Shown here piece after piece: positions 21,118 to 32,977 of a stretch of DNA of 64,000 bases; the stretch's first letter is position 1; each line of letters begins with the position of its first letter. A model generated the notes under the pieces. That model saw nothing but the letters and a program-made list of their open reading frames with translations. It was not told the DNA's origin and made no database searches. The stretch comes from Hymenopellis radicata. Taxonomy: Eukaryota; Basidiomycota; Agaricomycetes; Agaricales; Physalacriaceae. The stretch covers positions 1 through 64,000 of the forward strand of contig JADNRX010000080.1 in assembly GCA_015501595.1 (NCBI GenBank). Reading direction: 5' to 3'. The translations under genes and the position numbers were made by a program.

Positions 21118-24054
21118 TCATACATTCACTGTTAACACACTCGCCACCACGAAAGCCAGTCCAACCCAAAACGGTCCCTTGCTGGGATAAGCCGCGTCTG
21201 TATCAGAGCCATCGCCCGAAGCGCCCGTCTCTCCCTCAAGTACCGGGCACTCCGGCGCAACCAGCACGTTCCCATAAACACTCGCCACCCAAAGCACAAC
21301 CCCGTTCGTCCACCCAAAGCCTGCCTGCAGAACTGTCAATCGATGTCTGCAGTGTGATAACAGGCTCGAAGCGTACCTGCACAGTATACTCTCCCCCTCG
21401 TCCAGCTGAGTCAACATCCAGACTGGAGAACTTTTCGAACATCTATCCGGATATCAGGAGCTTGTTACGCTATGAGGAGCAGAGACATACATTTCCGGTG
21501 TTGTTAACGCTATTCGTCGCATTCAGAGCTGCGTCCGAAAGTCGAGGCACAAGACCGTCTATGGAACCTCCCGTTGCGCGCCTATGTAGTTCAAAGTTAA
21601 GATCCACAACACCCACCACGCATTTAATGAGGAATTACTGACCAGCTGCAAAACGCACTAGTCAGATATCGATTCGCCAACTCTCTCCCCAAAACATCCG
21701 CCCAGCCCTCCCCGTCAGTAGTGTTTCCACCATTAACGACAGTCCCATTCAGCCTGTTGATATCCGCACCCGGTCCAGATCTCGTAGCGTTGTTCCCCAA
21801 ATGTAACGTCTGGCCGGGGAGCTGCGTCTCGGTAATACCCAGTTGGCCTTGCGGAAGCAGATTGAACGTCGACTCGTTCGATGAGGGAGCTATAGGCGCT
21901 GCGCTTGTGATATTACTCGGAAGCGCACGCAAGGCTTGCAGCAGGATATATTGGTGCGGTGGCCAGGCATTGGGGTAGTCCCTGTAGTAGATGTCAACGA
22001 GTACGTTATCTTCTTCCTAAAGTTGGACAAACCATTGGAGACCCGTGTCGAGGAAAGTGCTAGGGAAGGTACCATTGTACCGGTTCAGAACCAAATTCAA
22101 CGGCGCGAAGGCTTTGAACGCGTTCTCGGAACTGCCGAGGACTTGGTCTGGTACGATGCCGGACCAGTATGGGTAATAAGCCGCGGCTGAAAACACACTT
22201 GATTGTTGACCAGATGCGAGGTTGAAGTCATAGAACGCCATCTATGGCCAATCATCAGTATCGTAGGCAAATATCGGTCCTTGAACCAACCTTGGTCGAG
22301 TTCCACATCAAATCGAGAATCCCGGTACGGATGGCGGCTGCAGCTTCGCGATGGCCTGAAGCCGCCGAATCATTCGACGAGGCATAGAGCTGTGCCAGAA
22401 GCAGGTGGTTCTTATCTATGAATACATGGTTAGCAGAGGATTGGAACCTTGTTGACAATACCACATACATAAAATACTGTTCAGATCAACGGCTATCGTG
22501 TTGCGAACGTTCAGCTGCTTAAGATCCGCATCACCGGGTTTAGCATCTGCGAACCACCGCGCGGTATAATCCCAGCCTAAGACCAGAACAATTAGAAGCC
22601 CTCCCCCGAAGTAGGATTGGAAGGGACAGACCACTTTCAGCGCCACTAGCAAGCTCGGCGTACAATGCCGAGCGCTGGCTCTCGTTCAACGCAGGGGACA
22701 CACCCGGGCCATTCGCTGTCGTGTAATCTAGAGCTTGCTTCAACACGACAGGAACTTGGCGAAGGCACCGATCTTACCAGTCAGGTAAGACTCCGGCCGT
22801 GGCGCAGTGTTGTTGACGGAATACCTCGCCAGCTGGTATGTAATGCCGGTCATCGGACTTGTCACGCTGATTATACGGTTCTCCTGCCACCAAGTAAACT
22901 CTTTCTGGAATCCGTTCAGATTATTGCTTGACGGCCTAAAGGCAAGGACGTACCTCAGCCAAAGGTAGAGCTCTCGCCAAGATCCCGTTATCACCGGAAA
23001 CGGTAACATAACGCGCGAGCATCTGTCAAAAAGTCGTTAGACTTCTATCGTCTCATGGCCAGAAGCCACCCCACCTGCGTGAACAACGGCGGTTGTGATC
23101 TATTCAAGTCTTGGAAAGGATACGTGAGCGTCGGAATAGAACACGATGACCAAACACATACAGTATATCCTTCCACCATTCGGAATAAACCCAATAGTCT
23201 CGAGCTCGTCCATAAAGTTTTGCAACGTCGCGTTCACAACATCATACAACTCCGACTCCAACAGCCCCTCCACAATCCAAAAACTGTCCCAATAATACTG
23301 TTCCCTAAACCTCCCACCTATCATCATACCCCCCTCAGCTACACCCACAGCAATCGCCAAAAAGCCAACTCACCTGGTACCACAAACGTGTGATTCAGCG
23401 GAATCAACGAGCTCTCGCACTTGACCCCGTCACAAAGCGTCGAGGAATTCGTTGTCCGGATCAACTGCGTCCAATACCCGTGCACCGTCTGCGCCCACGC
23501 GCGCACCAGCGTATCCGACACGTTCCCCAAGAACGCCGGGTCGGCGTTGAAGTCGGTCAACACCAGCGCCTCGAGCTCGAGCCCCTCGCCCGCGAAATCC
23601 GTGTCCACAAAGTTCGTCACGTCTCCCTCTGTCAGGGAGCTATTCCCCGGCAGGCCGCCAAAGTCGGCCAACACGTCCGATGCGGATTTAGTCGTGGGCT
23701 ACATAAACACATCGGGTCTAGAAGCGGATCCAACGAGCACACCAAACACACCTTGTCGACAAAAGTCTTGGGATCCGCATAGAGACCCGCGAGATTGACA
23801 GTTTGCAATATCTAGTATGACGTCAACATGATAGTCACCCCACAACGAAGAAAAACACGCACCTCGCCAGCGCAGAAGATCTCTGAAGGACACCAGGCCT
23901 GCGGGGGCGGCAGCGGGACCTGCGACGGCAGGGGCGAGTCCAGCGACGCACTCGGGCTCGCGACGACGGTCGACACAGAGACAGCCGATACCGACTCGGA
24001 TTGCGCGTGCGCAGCCTGGATGGCAGACAATGCCAGTGCTGACCACAGTAACAT
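21118..24054 (-). CDS. Secreted trehalase (glycoside hydrolase family 37)
   Basis: Hydrolyses trehalose to two glucoses outside the cell. N-terminus is a clear signal peptide (LLWSALALSAIQAAHAQS). GH37 signature 1 GGRFREQYYWDSFW is made across an intron; then NRSQPPLFTQ, WWQENR, SGWDYTARWF, the PNAWPPHQY region in place of the usual signature 2, and near the C-terminus GFGWTNGVVLWV. The C-terminus ends in a hydrophobic segment (FWVGLAFVVASVLTVNV) after a Gly/Ser/Asp-rich stretch, so a GPI anchor or membrane tether is likely. The gene has about 14 exons; the first five are 23863-24054, 23752-23811, 23374-23698, 23162-23317, 23075-23109, all phase-consistent. Many N-glycosylation sequons (NSSL, NHT, NNT, NAT). 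No frameshift seen. Confidence 0.9.
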
Positions 24055-24577
24055 CGTAGTGGTTCAGGTGAGAATCCCTCTTTTTGGGGCGCGGCTTATA
24101 TCCATCGCTGCGTACGTACGACTCGATCAAACGCGAGGTGTGCTAGGCAGCTGACCATTCCCGACGCTTGCCTTGATCTGATGACTCTCCGCCCGTATTG
24201 GCGATCACATGGGCGTACGAGCCGACTCCAATATGGACATCGCATAATTGCGTCAGCGTATACACGGAGTGAGCGTAGTTCCGTCTCCGAGAAGACAAGA
24301 CGCCATCGCAGCCAACGCGGCCAAAGCTTGAGAACCTAAAGCTTGAAAGCCAAGCGCAGATTATACTCCCATCAATCAATCAAGAAACGACATCAGGCTC
24401 GGCCTCGCATCAGACAAGAAAAACGAAATAATCATTATGTCTCATGGGATGCATTCAAATGGTGAACTCACGGCGACATAACCACACCCGGTCCGCCCTC
24501 TCCCTCCTCCGCCTCGGCGCGATGGCAAGAACGTGTACACCTCAGTATACTCGGATGGCAGTACCGTATAAACGTAC
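24055..24577. other. Intergenic region
   Basis: Trehalase promoter region and 3' flank of RBM25. No gene seen. Confidence 0.5.
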
Positions 24578-26653
24578 CTAAACCGCAGAATCGACAAACA
24601 CCTTCTCGCTGTGCAGCCCTTCCCCATATGCCATGCTCTCAAAGATGACCTGGCGCCACACGCTCACAACGAGCTCAATGGCTTCCTCCTCAAGCACCTG
24701 CACTTGAGGTCAGTATGAAGGTTAGACATAGGACGGCCGCACGTACTGGTTCAAGACCCTCAACAAGCTTCTGCGGACCTTTATGATCCTTGAGATGCTC
24801 CAAAACAAACATGATTAGATCTTCCTCTTCCATCTCACCGAGGTATTTGACCATCAGTCGCTTCACCAGCGGCTCCAGCTTCCTGTCAATCATCACATCC
24901 GACAGCCCGTCCCACCGAACCTTGGACTTGAACAGCGTCTCCTTATGCGTCGGCACGCTTTCCCGGATCTTTTCCAGCCTCGCCCGCGCTTGCTCTCCGC
25001 TCTCCGCCACACTAAAGTCAAGTTTCACCAGCGGCACCTTGCGTTTCTTGACCGCATCCTCATCCTCCTCGTCCTGCGCAAACACCATCGCCTTTTCCAT
25101 CTTCTCCTTTGTCTCCTCCTTCTCTTTTGCCATATTCACCGTCAACTTGAGCGGTGCTCCGTCATCAAGCAGCATGCCCGCCTTGCGCTGCTCCTCCGCA
25201 AGAGCCTGCATCTCATCCATCTGCCGTGCCAGGAAGTCTTCAGACTCGCGACGCAGATTCTCTGCTTCCTGCTCCTCGAACCGCCGCGACTTTGCGTCTG
25301 CGGCTTCCTCACCTTCCAGACGACGCGCCCGAAGCTGGCGCCACCGGGGCCGGTCGACGTAGAAAAGCTCATCACTTTCATCGTCGTCCCAGACGTCAAG
25401 GCGGGCGCGCATCTCTATTCGGTCGCGCTCCTCGGCCTCTTTGTTGGCCTGCACTCGATATATCGCTCGTTCTAGGGCATTGATGCGAGATCGTTCCCGA
25501 GGTTCATAGCGTCGTTCCCGCTGTATGTATGTTAGTAAATGAAAGCAAAGGACAAGTAGAGAACAGACGTCTCTGAATGAAACTTCCTCATCCCGTTTCC
25601 GGGCCTCTTTCCGTTCGCGCTCCATCTCCTCGTCCGTCTTTTTTGGAGTCGACCTGTCGGTATCGCCACCACCCGCCTTGACAAAGCCGACAGGTTTGCT
25701 GTACCCTTGTACTCCTTTGCCAAACGCCTGGGGAGCGGGCTGACTCTGTTGTTGCTGAGGCTTGCCCCACTCCCGCATCTTGGGTCCACTGGGCGTCACC
25801 GGCGGCATGGCTTCCCGCATCTTTTCGCGCTCCCGTTTCGCCGCCCTTTCACGGAATAGGGCTATTTCGGATATGACGAGCCCGCGCTGGGTCTCGGGGA
25901 GGTCGGCTTCTTGCAGGTCATGGAGGTGAGGAGGGATAACGTATTTTTCGCGGTCGATAAGGCCCTGGTTGGCTGCGTCTTCAGAGGTTTTGTTGATTTG
26001 GTCGACAAGAGCTGCAATTCTGGATTTGGATTCTTTTTTCTTTGCTTCGTCCAGCTAGAGGAATGTAAGTATTATGTGAGGTGAGAATGGAGAGAGCGCA
26101 CGTCGGTTAACATTCGTTGTGATTGGTATGCATCGAGAAAGGCGCGGGTTTTTTCGTCTGCTTTTACCTAGATCGGAGTCGACGTGGGCGAGCAGAGGGA
26201 CAGAAAGGATAATTAGACGCACCAGTAACTTTTTATTTGCACAACCGTCCTCCAATGCTGGTAGCTCGACACCATTCAACAACTCTATCGCGCGCAAAGC
26301 AGCATCCGGTTCCTCGAATTCCGCAAAGCCAAATCCTTGGGGCTTATTGGCCGGTGTTATAAGTCGCTTGAAAGACTTTATTGGACCGCACGCCTGCATA
26401 ACAGAATGTGAAGAAAACACCGAGTGATGATGTGAAATATACGCACATCGAGGAGCTGGTTAAGAAAAGAATCCTGGACACCGCCTGATATGGAGCCGAT
26501 GAAGAGAGTGGTGAATTTCTGGGCCTGGGGCGGTACAAAGTGCATGCTTTGCTGGGCCTGCTGCTGTGCGAGAGCAGACATTGAGGGTCCTTGCCCAAAC
26601 GACGGCAGAGGGGGACGCAGACCAAGTCCCATTCGGTTTGGAATGGGTTGCAT
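24578..26653 (-). CDS. rbm25: RNA-binding splicing factor RBM25 (RRM + PWI)
   Basis: U1 snRNP-associated splicing regulator. Order of domains: RRM (TTLFIGSISG as RNP2; GFGFAEFEEPDAALRAIELL as RNP1 region), a Lys/Glu/Arg-rich middle (RERRYEPRERSRINALERA and long mixed-charge helices), and a C-terminal PWI domain (ETLFKSKVRWDGLSD, VKRLMVKYLGEMEEEDLIMF, VWRQVIFESMAYG). This architecture is specific to RBM25. Minus-strand exons join through short GT-AG introns, including one after QLLD (to ACGPIKSF), one after FRD (to RERRY) and one before VLEEEAIELV; the last exon ends at the TAG 24578-24580. The ATG at 26653 is the first in the RRM-bearing frame; the frame stays open for a few codons upstream to a possible acceptor, so a short 5' exon may be missing. 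Confidence 0.88.
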
Positions 26654-27701
26654 TTTCCGGTCAAGTTCTGGTTTGTCTGTAGGAAGATGCCGCTTTAGAG
26701 AGTGATATCTGGACTACTGAGGTCCAGTTAGCATTCCGGTAGCTCTGTGCACCGACAGAGAGGAGGCGCGGCCGTGTGCGCCACACCCTCCAATCGTCCC
26801 TCCGTCGTGACCGCCCTGCTGCTCGTCAATGTAAGCTGATGGCAATCGCCAAGCCGCAGAAGAAAGGGAAAGCAAGGAAAGAAAGAGAGAGGCAAGAAAA
26901 AACTCACCAATGTCGATGTCGATGATCTTGAGGACGACGGCGGGATTTGGGCACCGTTCGGGCAGACGGCACTGGGCGTCGTGCGTAAGGAGGGATTACG
27001 CGTGGCCTTGATTCTGGCACAGCCACATGATGCGAGTCATCATGATGACGTGCCTTCCCAAAGTGGACTTGGTGATCAGCGCTATCGCACCTCATCCTCA
27101 TCAAACCCTCTTGCTCTTCGTTTCTTTCCTCTTACCACCACCAACGCTGCATCCAGCCCCAGGCTTTTGTCTGGGAGCTTTCTCTTCTGCTCAATTCTTG
27201 TCTCGCATCCTCTGGACCTGCCGGAGTCTCCACGGCTACCCGCAGCCGTTGTATTGCATGTTGCGCAACATGCAGGCACTGCTGCTCAAGGACAACTCGG
27301 GCTGCTGAAGACACCCTCCGCCCTGCCGGTGCGCATGCTTCAAACACGGATATGGGTCGGATTGGGCGCCGTCGTCTGCTGAACGATAGTGAGTTCCGCC
27401 AACTTAGCGAATGACAAGGGCACTCACCATAAAATTAACCTCCAACCAGAATATCACGACGTGTCTATTCGTCCATGCATTGAATGTCCGAGTATTTAGC
27501 CATCTACGCACTCATGTATAATGCATTTGCAGGAGATTGGGTAGGAGACAACTCGTAAACTTATGAGGTCGAGATAACACACGCACCAGACAGTCACATA
27601 CGGGCCACGTCTGCGCGTCAGATGATCACACGAGAGAAATACTTGTACAAAACAGTTTTAGATTAATACAATTGACTTGATAAGCGGTAAAGATTCTAGA
27701 G
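26654..27701. other. Intergenic region with ambiguous spliced ORFs
   Basis: On the minus strand two fragments read like protein, one around 27280-27390 (SSSACMLRNMQYNGCG) and one around 26930-27000 (CPNPAVVLKIIDIDI, continuing through an intron to YIDEQQGGHDGG and a stop near 26720). I could not join them in one frame with acceptable introns, nor recognise a family. They may also be leader exons of RBM25. Left unannotated. Confidence 0.3.
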
Positions 27702-28241
27702 CTAGTAGCCGACGCCGATAAGGTAATCGGCGAGGTTTTCGACAACGGGCGTGGCTTCGGGCGCTTGGATGGGCGCCTGATAGACCGCTACGAGGATGGC
27801 CTGTTTCGTTTTGACGAGGATAACGCCATCAGCCTACATCGCAGTCAATATCGCGTTCACTGGACAAAAGGAGGCGACACACCTGCTTCTTTCCGTACAC
27901 GCTGCGCTCGTTGGCTTGCAGCGTGAAGTATTTATCGCCAGCAGCACGGATACCGGATGCCTGCACAGCTGTCGGATCGTCGAAGGCTTTCAGGACGGCC
28001 GCCTGCTCCTCGGGCGACAGCTACGGGATCGAGTCAGCATCAGTATAAGGAGCGGCGGCGATGGAGATGGCGCACCGTAAATCCAGCTGACGCGGCCCAG
28101 ACACCTCCTGCTTGGCCTATAATGGCGGCTTTGGCGACCTTGCCACTGCCGACGAGGTTGGTGTCGACGTATGCTGCGTGAACAGGCTCGTCAACGTTGC
28201 CGGCGACGACGAGCACAGCGGCGCTCACCTTGCCAAGACAT
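27702..28241 (-). CDS. Profilin (actin-monomer binding)
   Basis: 126-aa cytosolic protein that binds G-actin, poly-proline formins and PIP2. Begins [15 protein letters not shown], the universal fungal profilin start, continues [18 protein letters not shown] and ends ADYLIGVGY, the conserved C-terminal helix that contacts poly-proline. Four exons: 28229-28241, 28076-28173, 27883-28020 and 27702-27833, each phase exact. Length equals the family norm. No oddities. Confidence 0.95.
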
Positions 28242-28425
28242 CACGAAAGGATCAAGTTGAAAAGTAGAGGTAGAGACAGAGGACGGTGACGGATCATAGT
28301 GACAGATGGCTATAAAGAGGCAGACCTCCCAATTAATTAAGTCCCTCCAGCGGCACTTACCGGCACGGAGATTGCCGTGTAACTTGCGATACCAGCCATA
28401 TTGGCTTGCGTGGGCTCGAGTGTAC

Positions 28426-28535
28426 GGCAGTGTGGCCGAGCGGTCTATGGCGTGTGACTCAAGCGTTCTGCTTGCCTGCGAGTGCAGGTTTCTCATCTCC
28501 GTATGGAGGCATGGGTTCAAATCCCATCGCTGTCA
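28426..28535 (+). tRNA. tRNA-Leu(CAA) with an intron
   Basis: Cloverleaf read by eye: acceptor arms 28426-28432 and 28528-28534 (two G-U wobbles), D arm with box A TGGCCGAGCGG, anticodon loop CT-CAA-G at 28459-28463, a class II variable arm CTCC-GTAT-GGAG, T arm ATGGG-TTCAAAT-CCCAT with box B, discriminator A, then a T4 terminator. The long variable arm plus anticodon CAA identify leucine. An intron of about 26 nt (about 28464-28489) sits one base after the anticodon, the canonical place. One anticodon-stem pair appears to be T-T. Confidence 0.88.
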
Positions 28536-28964
28536 TTTTGCGCCACACCTCCTCTAAATGTGGCGCAATTCTCGTTTTACTTGATTCGCTTTTTCTGTTG
28601 GGAGTACAGCCTTGATGATCAACGGCTGCTTTCTCATTTCAATGTAAAGTTATTATTATTCATCATTATTGTACTTTATTGGGCCAACAATCGACAAGCT
28701 CACGGGAAACATGGTGTGTATCAAGCGCTACTACGCCTATTATCTTTCGCTACGGACTGAAAGCTTGGTGGACATTCTCTTTAGATTGCAGCCGTCTTTG
28801 AATTGCGATTTGGTGAGTTCAGGTGACGGGATCCTCGGTCCGGAGATAGCCGCTCTGAGTCATCACGACGGCGACGAAGAGAGTCAGACCAAGAAGGGAG
28901 CAGCGCTCGTCAATCTTGCTCTTACACCACGAAAATCTGCGCATCGTTCCAAACGTTACTGACG
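28536..28964. other. Intergenic region
   Basis: AT-rich upstream region of the ING gene and downstream of the tRNA. No gene seen. Confidence 0.5.
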
Positions 28965-30230
28965 ATGAACTCTGTGTCGGTACAGGCGATCGAAGAGGCG
29001 GCGAACATTGCGACGGAATTCATCTACAGTGCGCCTATAACAGCATCTTCGTTTTGTCAGCACTAACCGATGAAAAGGTCTTGACAATCTGCCCAATGAA
29101 GTGCGCCATATGTGTGAGGAAATCAAGTACCTCGACTCGAAGGCCTTTGGTGCGCTTCTTGTGCCCCCGATCTAATCCATTACCAATCCAATTCTTTTTG
29201 ACAGATATTCAATCCGCTATCGAGAGCGAGTGCCAGCGCTACATCGACATGTCGCGGCAGCCTTCAGGGATTCCACCAAATTACAAGGGCCCCAACCAAG
29301 CCCGCATAGCCGCAGCTTTTACTGAGATACATAAATTGAACACGGAAAAGATGATGCTTTCTCAACAAATGATTACTCTCATTCTCCGGACGCGCGCGCG
29401 GCTTGACGTCGACATTGGCAAGGTCCGGCGCCTTCAAGGCGAGCCTCCGTTGAATGAGGTCCACACCCGGTCTTCCATCGCCCAGACTGGCAATACTACC
29501 GGCGGCTTTGCATTCAGTAATAACGCGGCAATGGAGATGACCGAGAGCCTTCGAAGTGTGATGCTGCCACCAACACCGGCTCCTGTAGAAGAAGCACGAC
29601 GACAATCGCCTGCCGCTGTCGCCCAGCCCACAGCGACGACACCTGCGGGTGCGACAACTAAAAGTTTGTGATCTGCTTCTTGACTTTCATGATCGCTCAC
29701 CCTTCTTCCAGAACGTCGTTTAGCTGCATCAACACCGTCTATTAAGCTCCCGGCTGCTAGATCTATGTCGCCTGTTGTACCGCCAAAGCCAGCCCCGCCA
29801 CCACAAAGACCCTCACGTCTTTCTCGTCAAGTGCATCCGCCACAGCCACCTCCAGAACCTGTTGCACCCGAACCTGATGAACCGGAGGAAGTGGAGGGCG
29901 AAGATGAAGACGGCGACGATGATAAACCTTATTGTTTCTGCCAAAAGAAGAGCTTTGGAGATGTGGGTTCCATTCGTATTGCGAAACGCAGCTGGCTCAT
30001 ATCGATTTTCCCTCTCAGATGATTGCTTGCGATGGACCAAACTGTCCATATGAATGGGTTAGTTTTTTTTTCATTACGATGGTGGCTGATTCAGGCTGAC
30101 GTTCACTCAGTTCCATTTGTCTTGCGTCGGTTTGAAGACGAATCAATTGAATGAAGATGCGTCATGGTATTGCGATGTTTGCAAGACCAAGATGGCTGGT
30201 CAAACGAACGGCAGGCGACGAAGAAAGTAG
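28965..30230 (+). CDS. ING-family PHD-finger chromatin protein
   Basis: 334-aa subunit type found in histone acetyltransferase or deacetylase complexes (Yng1/Yng2/Pho23 relatives). N-terminal ING domain SLDNLPNEVRHMCEEIKYLD followed by a helical stretch; a Pro/Ser-rich linker; C-terminal PHD finger with CFCQKKSFGDMIACDGPNC and HLSCVGL...WYCDVCK, supplying the C4HC3 ligands and an aspartate/methionine pocket for H3K4me3. Ends in a basic cluster GRRRRK. Exons: 28965-29028, 29078-29149, 29205-29663, 29712-29962, 30019-30057, 30111-30230, all frames agree. Which of the yeast paralogues it matches cannot be settled from sequence reading alone. Confidence 0.9.
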
Positions 30231-30783
30231 TTTCAAGCCTTGAAGCTTGAAGTTGTGTGAGTTTCTTACAACGACAACATACGGTGTTCTTACATTTGCG
30301 TCCAGTGTATCATTAGCTGTTTTTCTGTAAAACATTGAGCTCTTGTTTTATTTGTTAGTTGTTGTTTTGAATATGACAGGTCGGACTCGACATTCTCGTT
30401 AAAGCGCATTGTCCCTGGAGTGATTTCAGCTTATACAGCACGTTCTGCCCAGTTTTCCTGTCTATAGTTCTGCCGCTTGTATGTTTCCAGCTAGAACGAC
30501 CTAGTCGACATTGTCTAGCAACTTTATATCGTTTTATGTACCAACTTTCCTACTTATAGCACTTAGCATCAAGCTTTTGCCGAGTCTCTACATCTGGCCT
30601 CTTCGGAGTCGTTGTAAGAAGTTAGTAGGCCCTCCCAGATTCACTCGAAAGAATCGAACCGAGGCGTGTACACAGTCCAAAGTCTTAGAACGGCAATCAC
30701 CGATCAGTGACGCACGATCCCCAAAAATGCGGACAAACGATTGAGCCCTTTCCTTCCGTACCACCATCTCCTCACAGTGAAAA
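30231..30783. other. Intergenic region with a tRNA-like minus-strand motif
   Basis: Between ING and phosphoglycerate mutase. The minus strand near 30650-30665 has GGTTCGATTC, a perfect pol III box B, but no cloverleaf can be folded around it (see rejected items). No protein gene supported. Confidence 0.45.
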
Positions 30784-32538
30784 ATGCCCACTGAAATCAA
30801 GAACAAGGTCTGTTTAATGTAAGGAGGTCTGTATATTCTTCTTCGACACGTATTTATCGTTGCCAGCGTGCACGATGGCTGGGGCATTGCCAACACACCA
30901 GGCCTCGAAGGCAATGCCATCGAGGCGGGTACGACGACGAACATGGACACCATTGCCAAGGAACATAGTCATCGGAAACTTGCTGCGCATGGTATCGCGG
31001 TCGGCCTCAGCGAAGGGCTTATGGGCAACTCAGAGGTTGGGTATGTTGCCTCATGTTGTCACCTTGGCTTCGCTAATTTCCTTCTTTCCAGACACCTGAA
31101 CATTGGTGCTGGGCGCATTGTCTGGCAAGACATTGTCAAAATCGATGTGTCTATCAAGAAGAGGGAATTCCACAAGAACAAAGTCATTCTAGAAAGTATG
31201 CAAAAGGCCAAGGAAGGCAACGGACGTCTTCACTTGCTCGGTTTGGTGAGAGTCTATTTTCCTTGTCCTGGATTTGCTCTTACTCGATTGCAGATTTCAG
31301 ATGGAGGTGTTCACTCCCACATTCGCCACCTCTTTGCTCTCCTAGAAACCGCAAAGGAGGTCGGCGTTCCGCACGTCTACGTTCACTTCCTCGGTGACGG
31401 TCGCGACACTGCCCCTCGCTCGGCGGCTGGATACTGTCAGGAGCTCGTTGATTTCATGAAGAAAGAAAAGGTCGGGGAACTGGCCACCATCGTTGGCAGA
31501 TACTACGCGATGGATCGGGACAAGCGCTGGGATCGTGTCAAGATTGCCATCGATGGCTTGGTCGGCGGTGTCGGGGAGACCGCGGAGGACGGTGTTGCTG
31601 CTATCAAGGCCAATTACGAGAAGGACGTCACCGATGAGTTCTTGAAGCCCATTATCGTCAATGGAGACGCCGGGCGCATCAAAGATGGAGACTCCTTGTT
31701 CTTCTTCAACTACAGGTCGGATCGTATGCGCGAGATCACCTCTGTATTTGGTCTACCCGACAAGCCGATGGAGGTGACCGTCCCAAAGGATATCACGATT
31801 ACCACGATGTCTCGCTACAACGCAGAATTCCCCTTCCCCGTGGCCTACCCGCCGCAAGCTATGACCAATGTTCTGGCTGAAGTGCTCGCCAAGAACGATA
31901 TTAAGCAGGCGCACATTGCAGAGACGGAGAAGTACGCCCACGTTACGTTCTTCTTCAACGGTGGACTCGAGAAGCAGTTCGACAAGGAGGAGAGGCACAT
32001 GATTCCGTCCCCCAAAGTTGCTACCTACGACAAGCTGCCCAAGATGAGCGTGAAGGCCGTCGCAGAAAAGGTCGCGGAGGTGGTCAAGACGGGCGAACAC
32101 CCTTTCGTTATGTGTAACTTCGCGCCTCCTGATATGGTTGGACATACCGGCGTGTACGATGCGGCAGTGGAGGCTATTGGGCACACTGACGAAGCCGTTG
32201 GTATCGTGTACAAGGCTTGCCAGGAGGCCGGGTATATCTTGTTGGTCACGGCAGATCATGGAAATGCAGAGCAGATGAAGAACTTGGAGACCGGCGCACC
32301 GCACACCGCTCACACGACAAACCCAGTGCCGTTCATCATGTCCGGTGATCCTAAAAGGTTCAAGTTCACGGAGGATAAGGAGGGCGAGGATGAAGGCGCA
32401 CTTTGTGACGTTGCACCGACAGTCTTGGACCTGCTTGGCCTGGCGAAACCAGAAGGTAAGCTCTGTTCTTTTTTCCGTCCCACTCCCATGCTAACCCACT
32501 GTTTAGAAATGACTGGACGATCTTTGTTGGCACAGTAA
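30784..32538 (+). CDS. gpmI: 2,3-bisphosphoglycerate-independent phosphoglycerate mutase
   Basis: 518-aa alkaline-phosphatase-superfamily enzyme converting 3- to 2-phosphoglycerate in glycolysis, with two metal ions. Metal-site motif VHDGWG near the N-terminus, catalytic-Ser motif GLMGNSEVGHLNIGAGR (Ser assembled just before an intron), then ISDGGVHSH, HFLGDGRDTAP, NYRSDRMRE, FFFNGG and TADHGNAE, MKN, all classical iPGM signatures. Exons 30784-30818, 30867-31040, 31092-31245, 31294-32455, 32507-32538; phases exact. This is the non-homologous alternative to the cofactor-dependent enzyme of budding yeast. Confidence 0.96.
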
Positions 32539-32977
32539 TCGTTAAGTGGAGAATATATCATATAGAATGTAGAGTAGTAGAATGTAAGCGACTAATGATA
32601 GTATGTACAGTAACAACCAATTTGCTCTGATTTGCTCTCCCTCACGGCAATTAAGCGCGACGACTTTCCAGTTACTTGCTCGCTATATAACACCAAATTG
32701 ATCTGTTGGAAGAATGCTATCTACCTCACAATCCGTTTCGAGCATTTGGGATCCACCTTTCGTATCCACTGGTTGACAAGGCCGGGAGGACTAACTTGAC
32801 GGGACAGAGGAATTTGAGATTTACCTGCTTGTCCAGTCTTGCACGAAGTTCGTCACGAAGTAGTGTCTCACTCGTACTCGTATCGAGAAAACGAGAGTCA
32901 TGATTAGATATTATTAGTAGTCGATACCGGTAAGATACTGTCCTGTCCCTTTCATTAAGACCAAAAACGTTAAAAAA
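32539..32977. other. Intergenic region
   Basis: 3' flanks of two convergent genes. From about 32828 rightwards it is part of the duplicated unit. Confidence 0.5.

Noticed and set aside
26720..27390. Possible multi-exon minus-strand gene between RBM25 and profilin
   Set aside because: Two protein-like pieces exist, but no acceptable introns join them and no start codon fits.
30640..30730. Minus-strand tRNA-like sequence with a perfect box B (GGTTCGATTC)
   Set aside because: No complementary T stem, anticodon stem or acceptor pairing could be drawn around it; at best a tRNA-derived remnant.
31753..32313. 186-codon minus-strand ORF
   Set aside because: Antisense shadow of the phosphoglycerate mutase exon.
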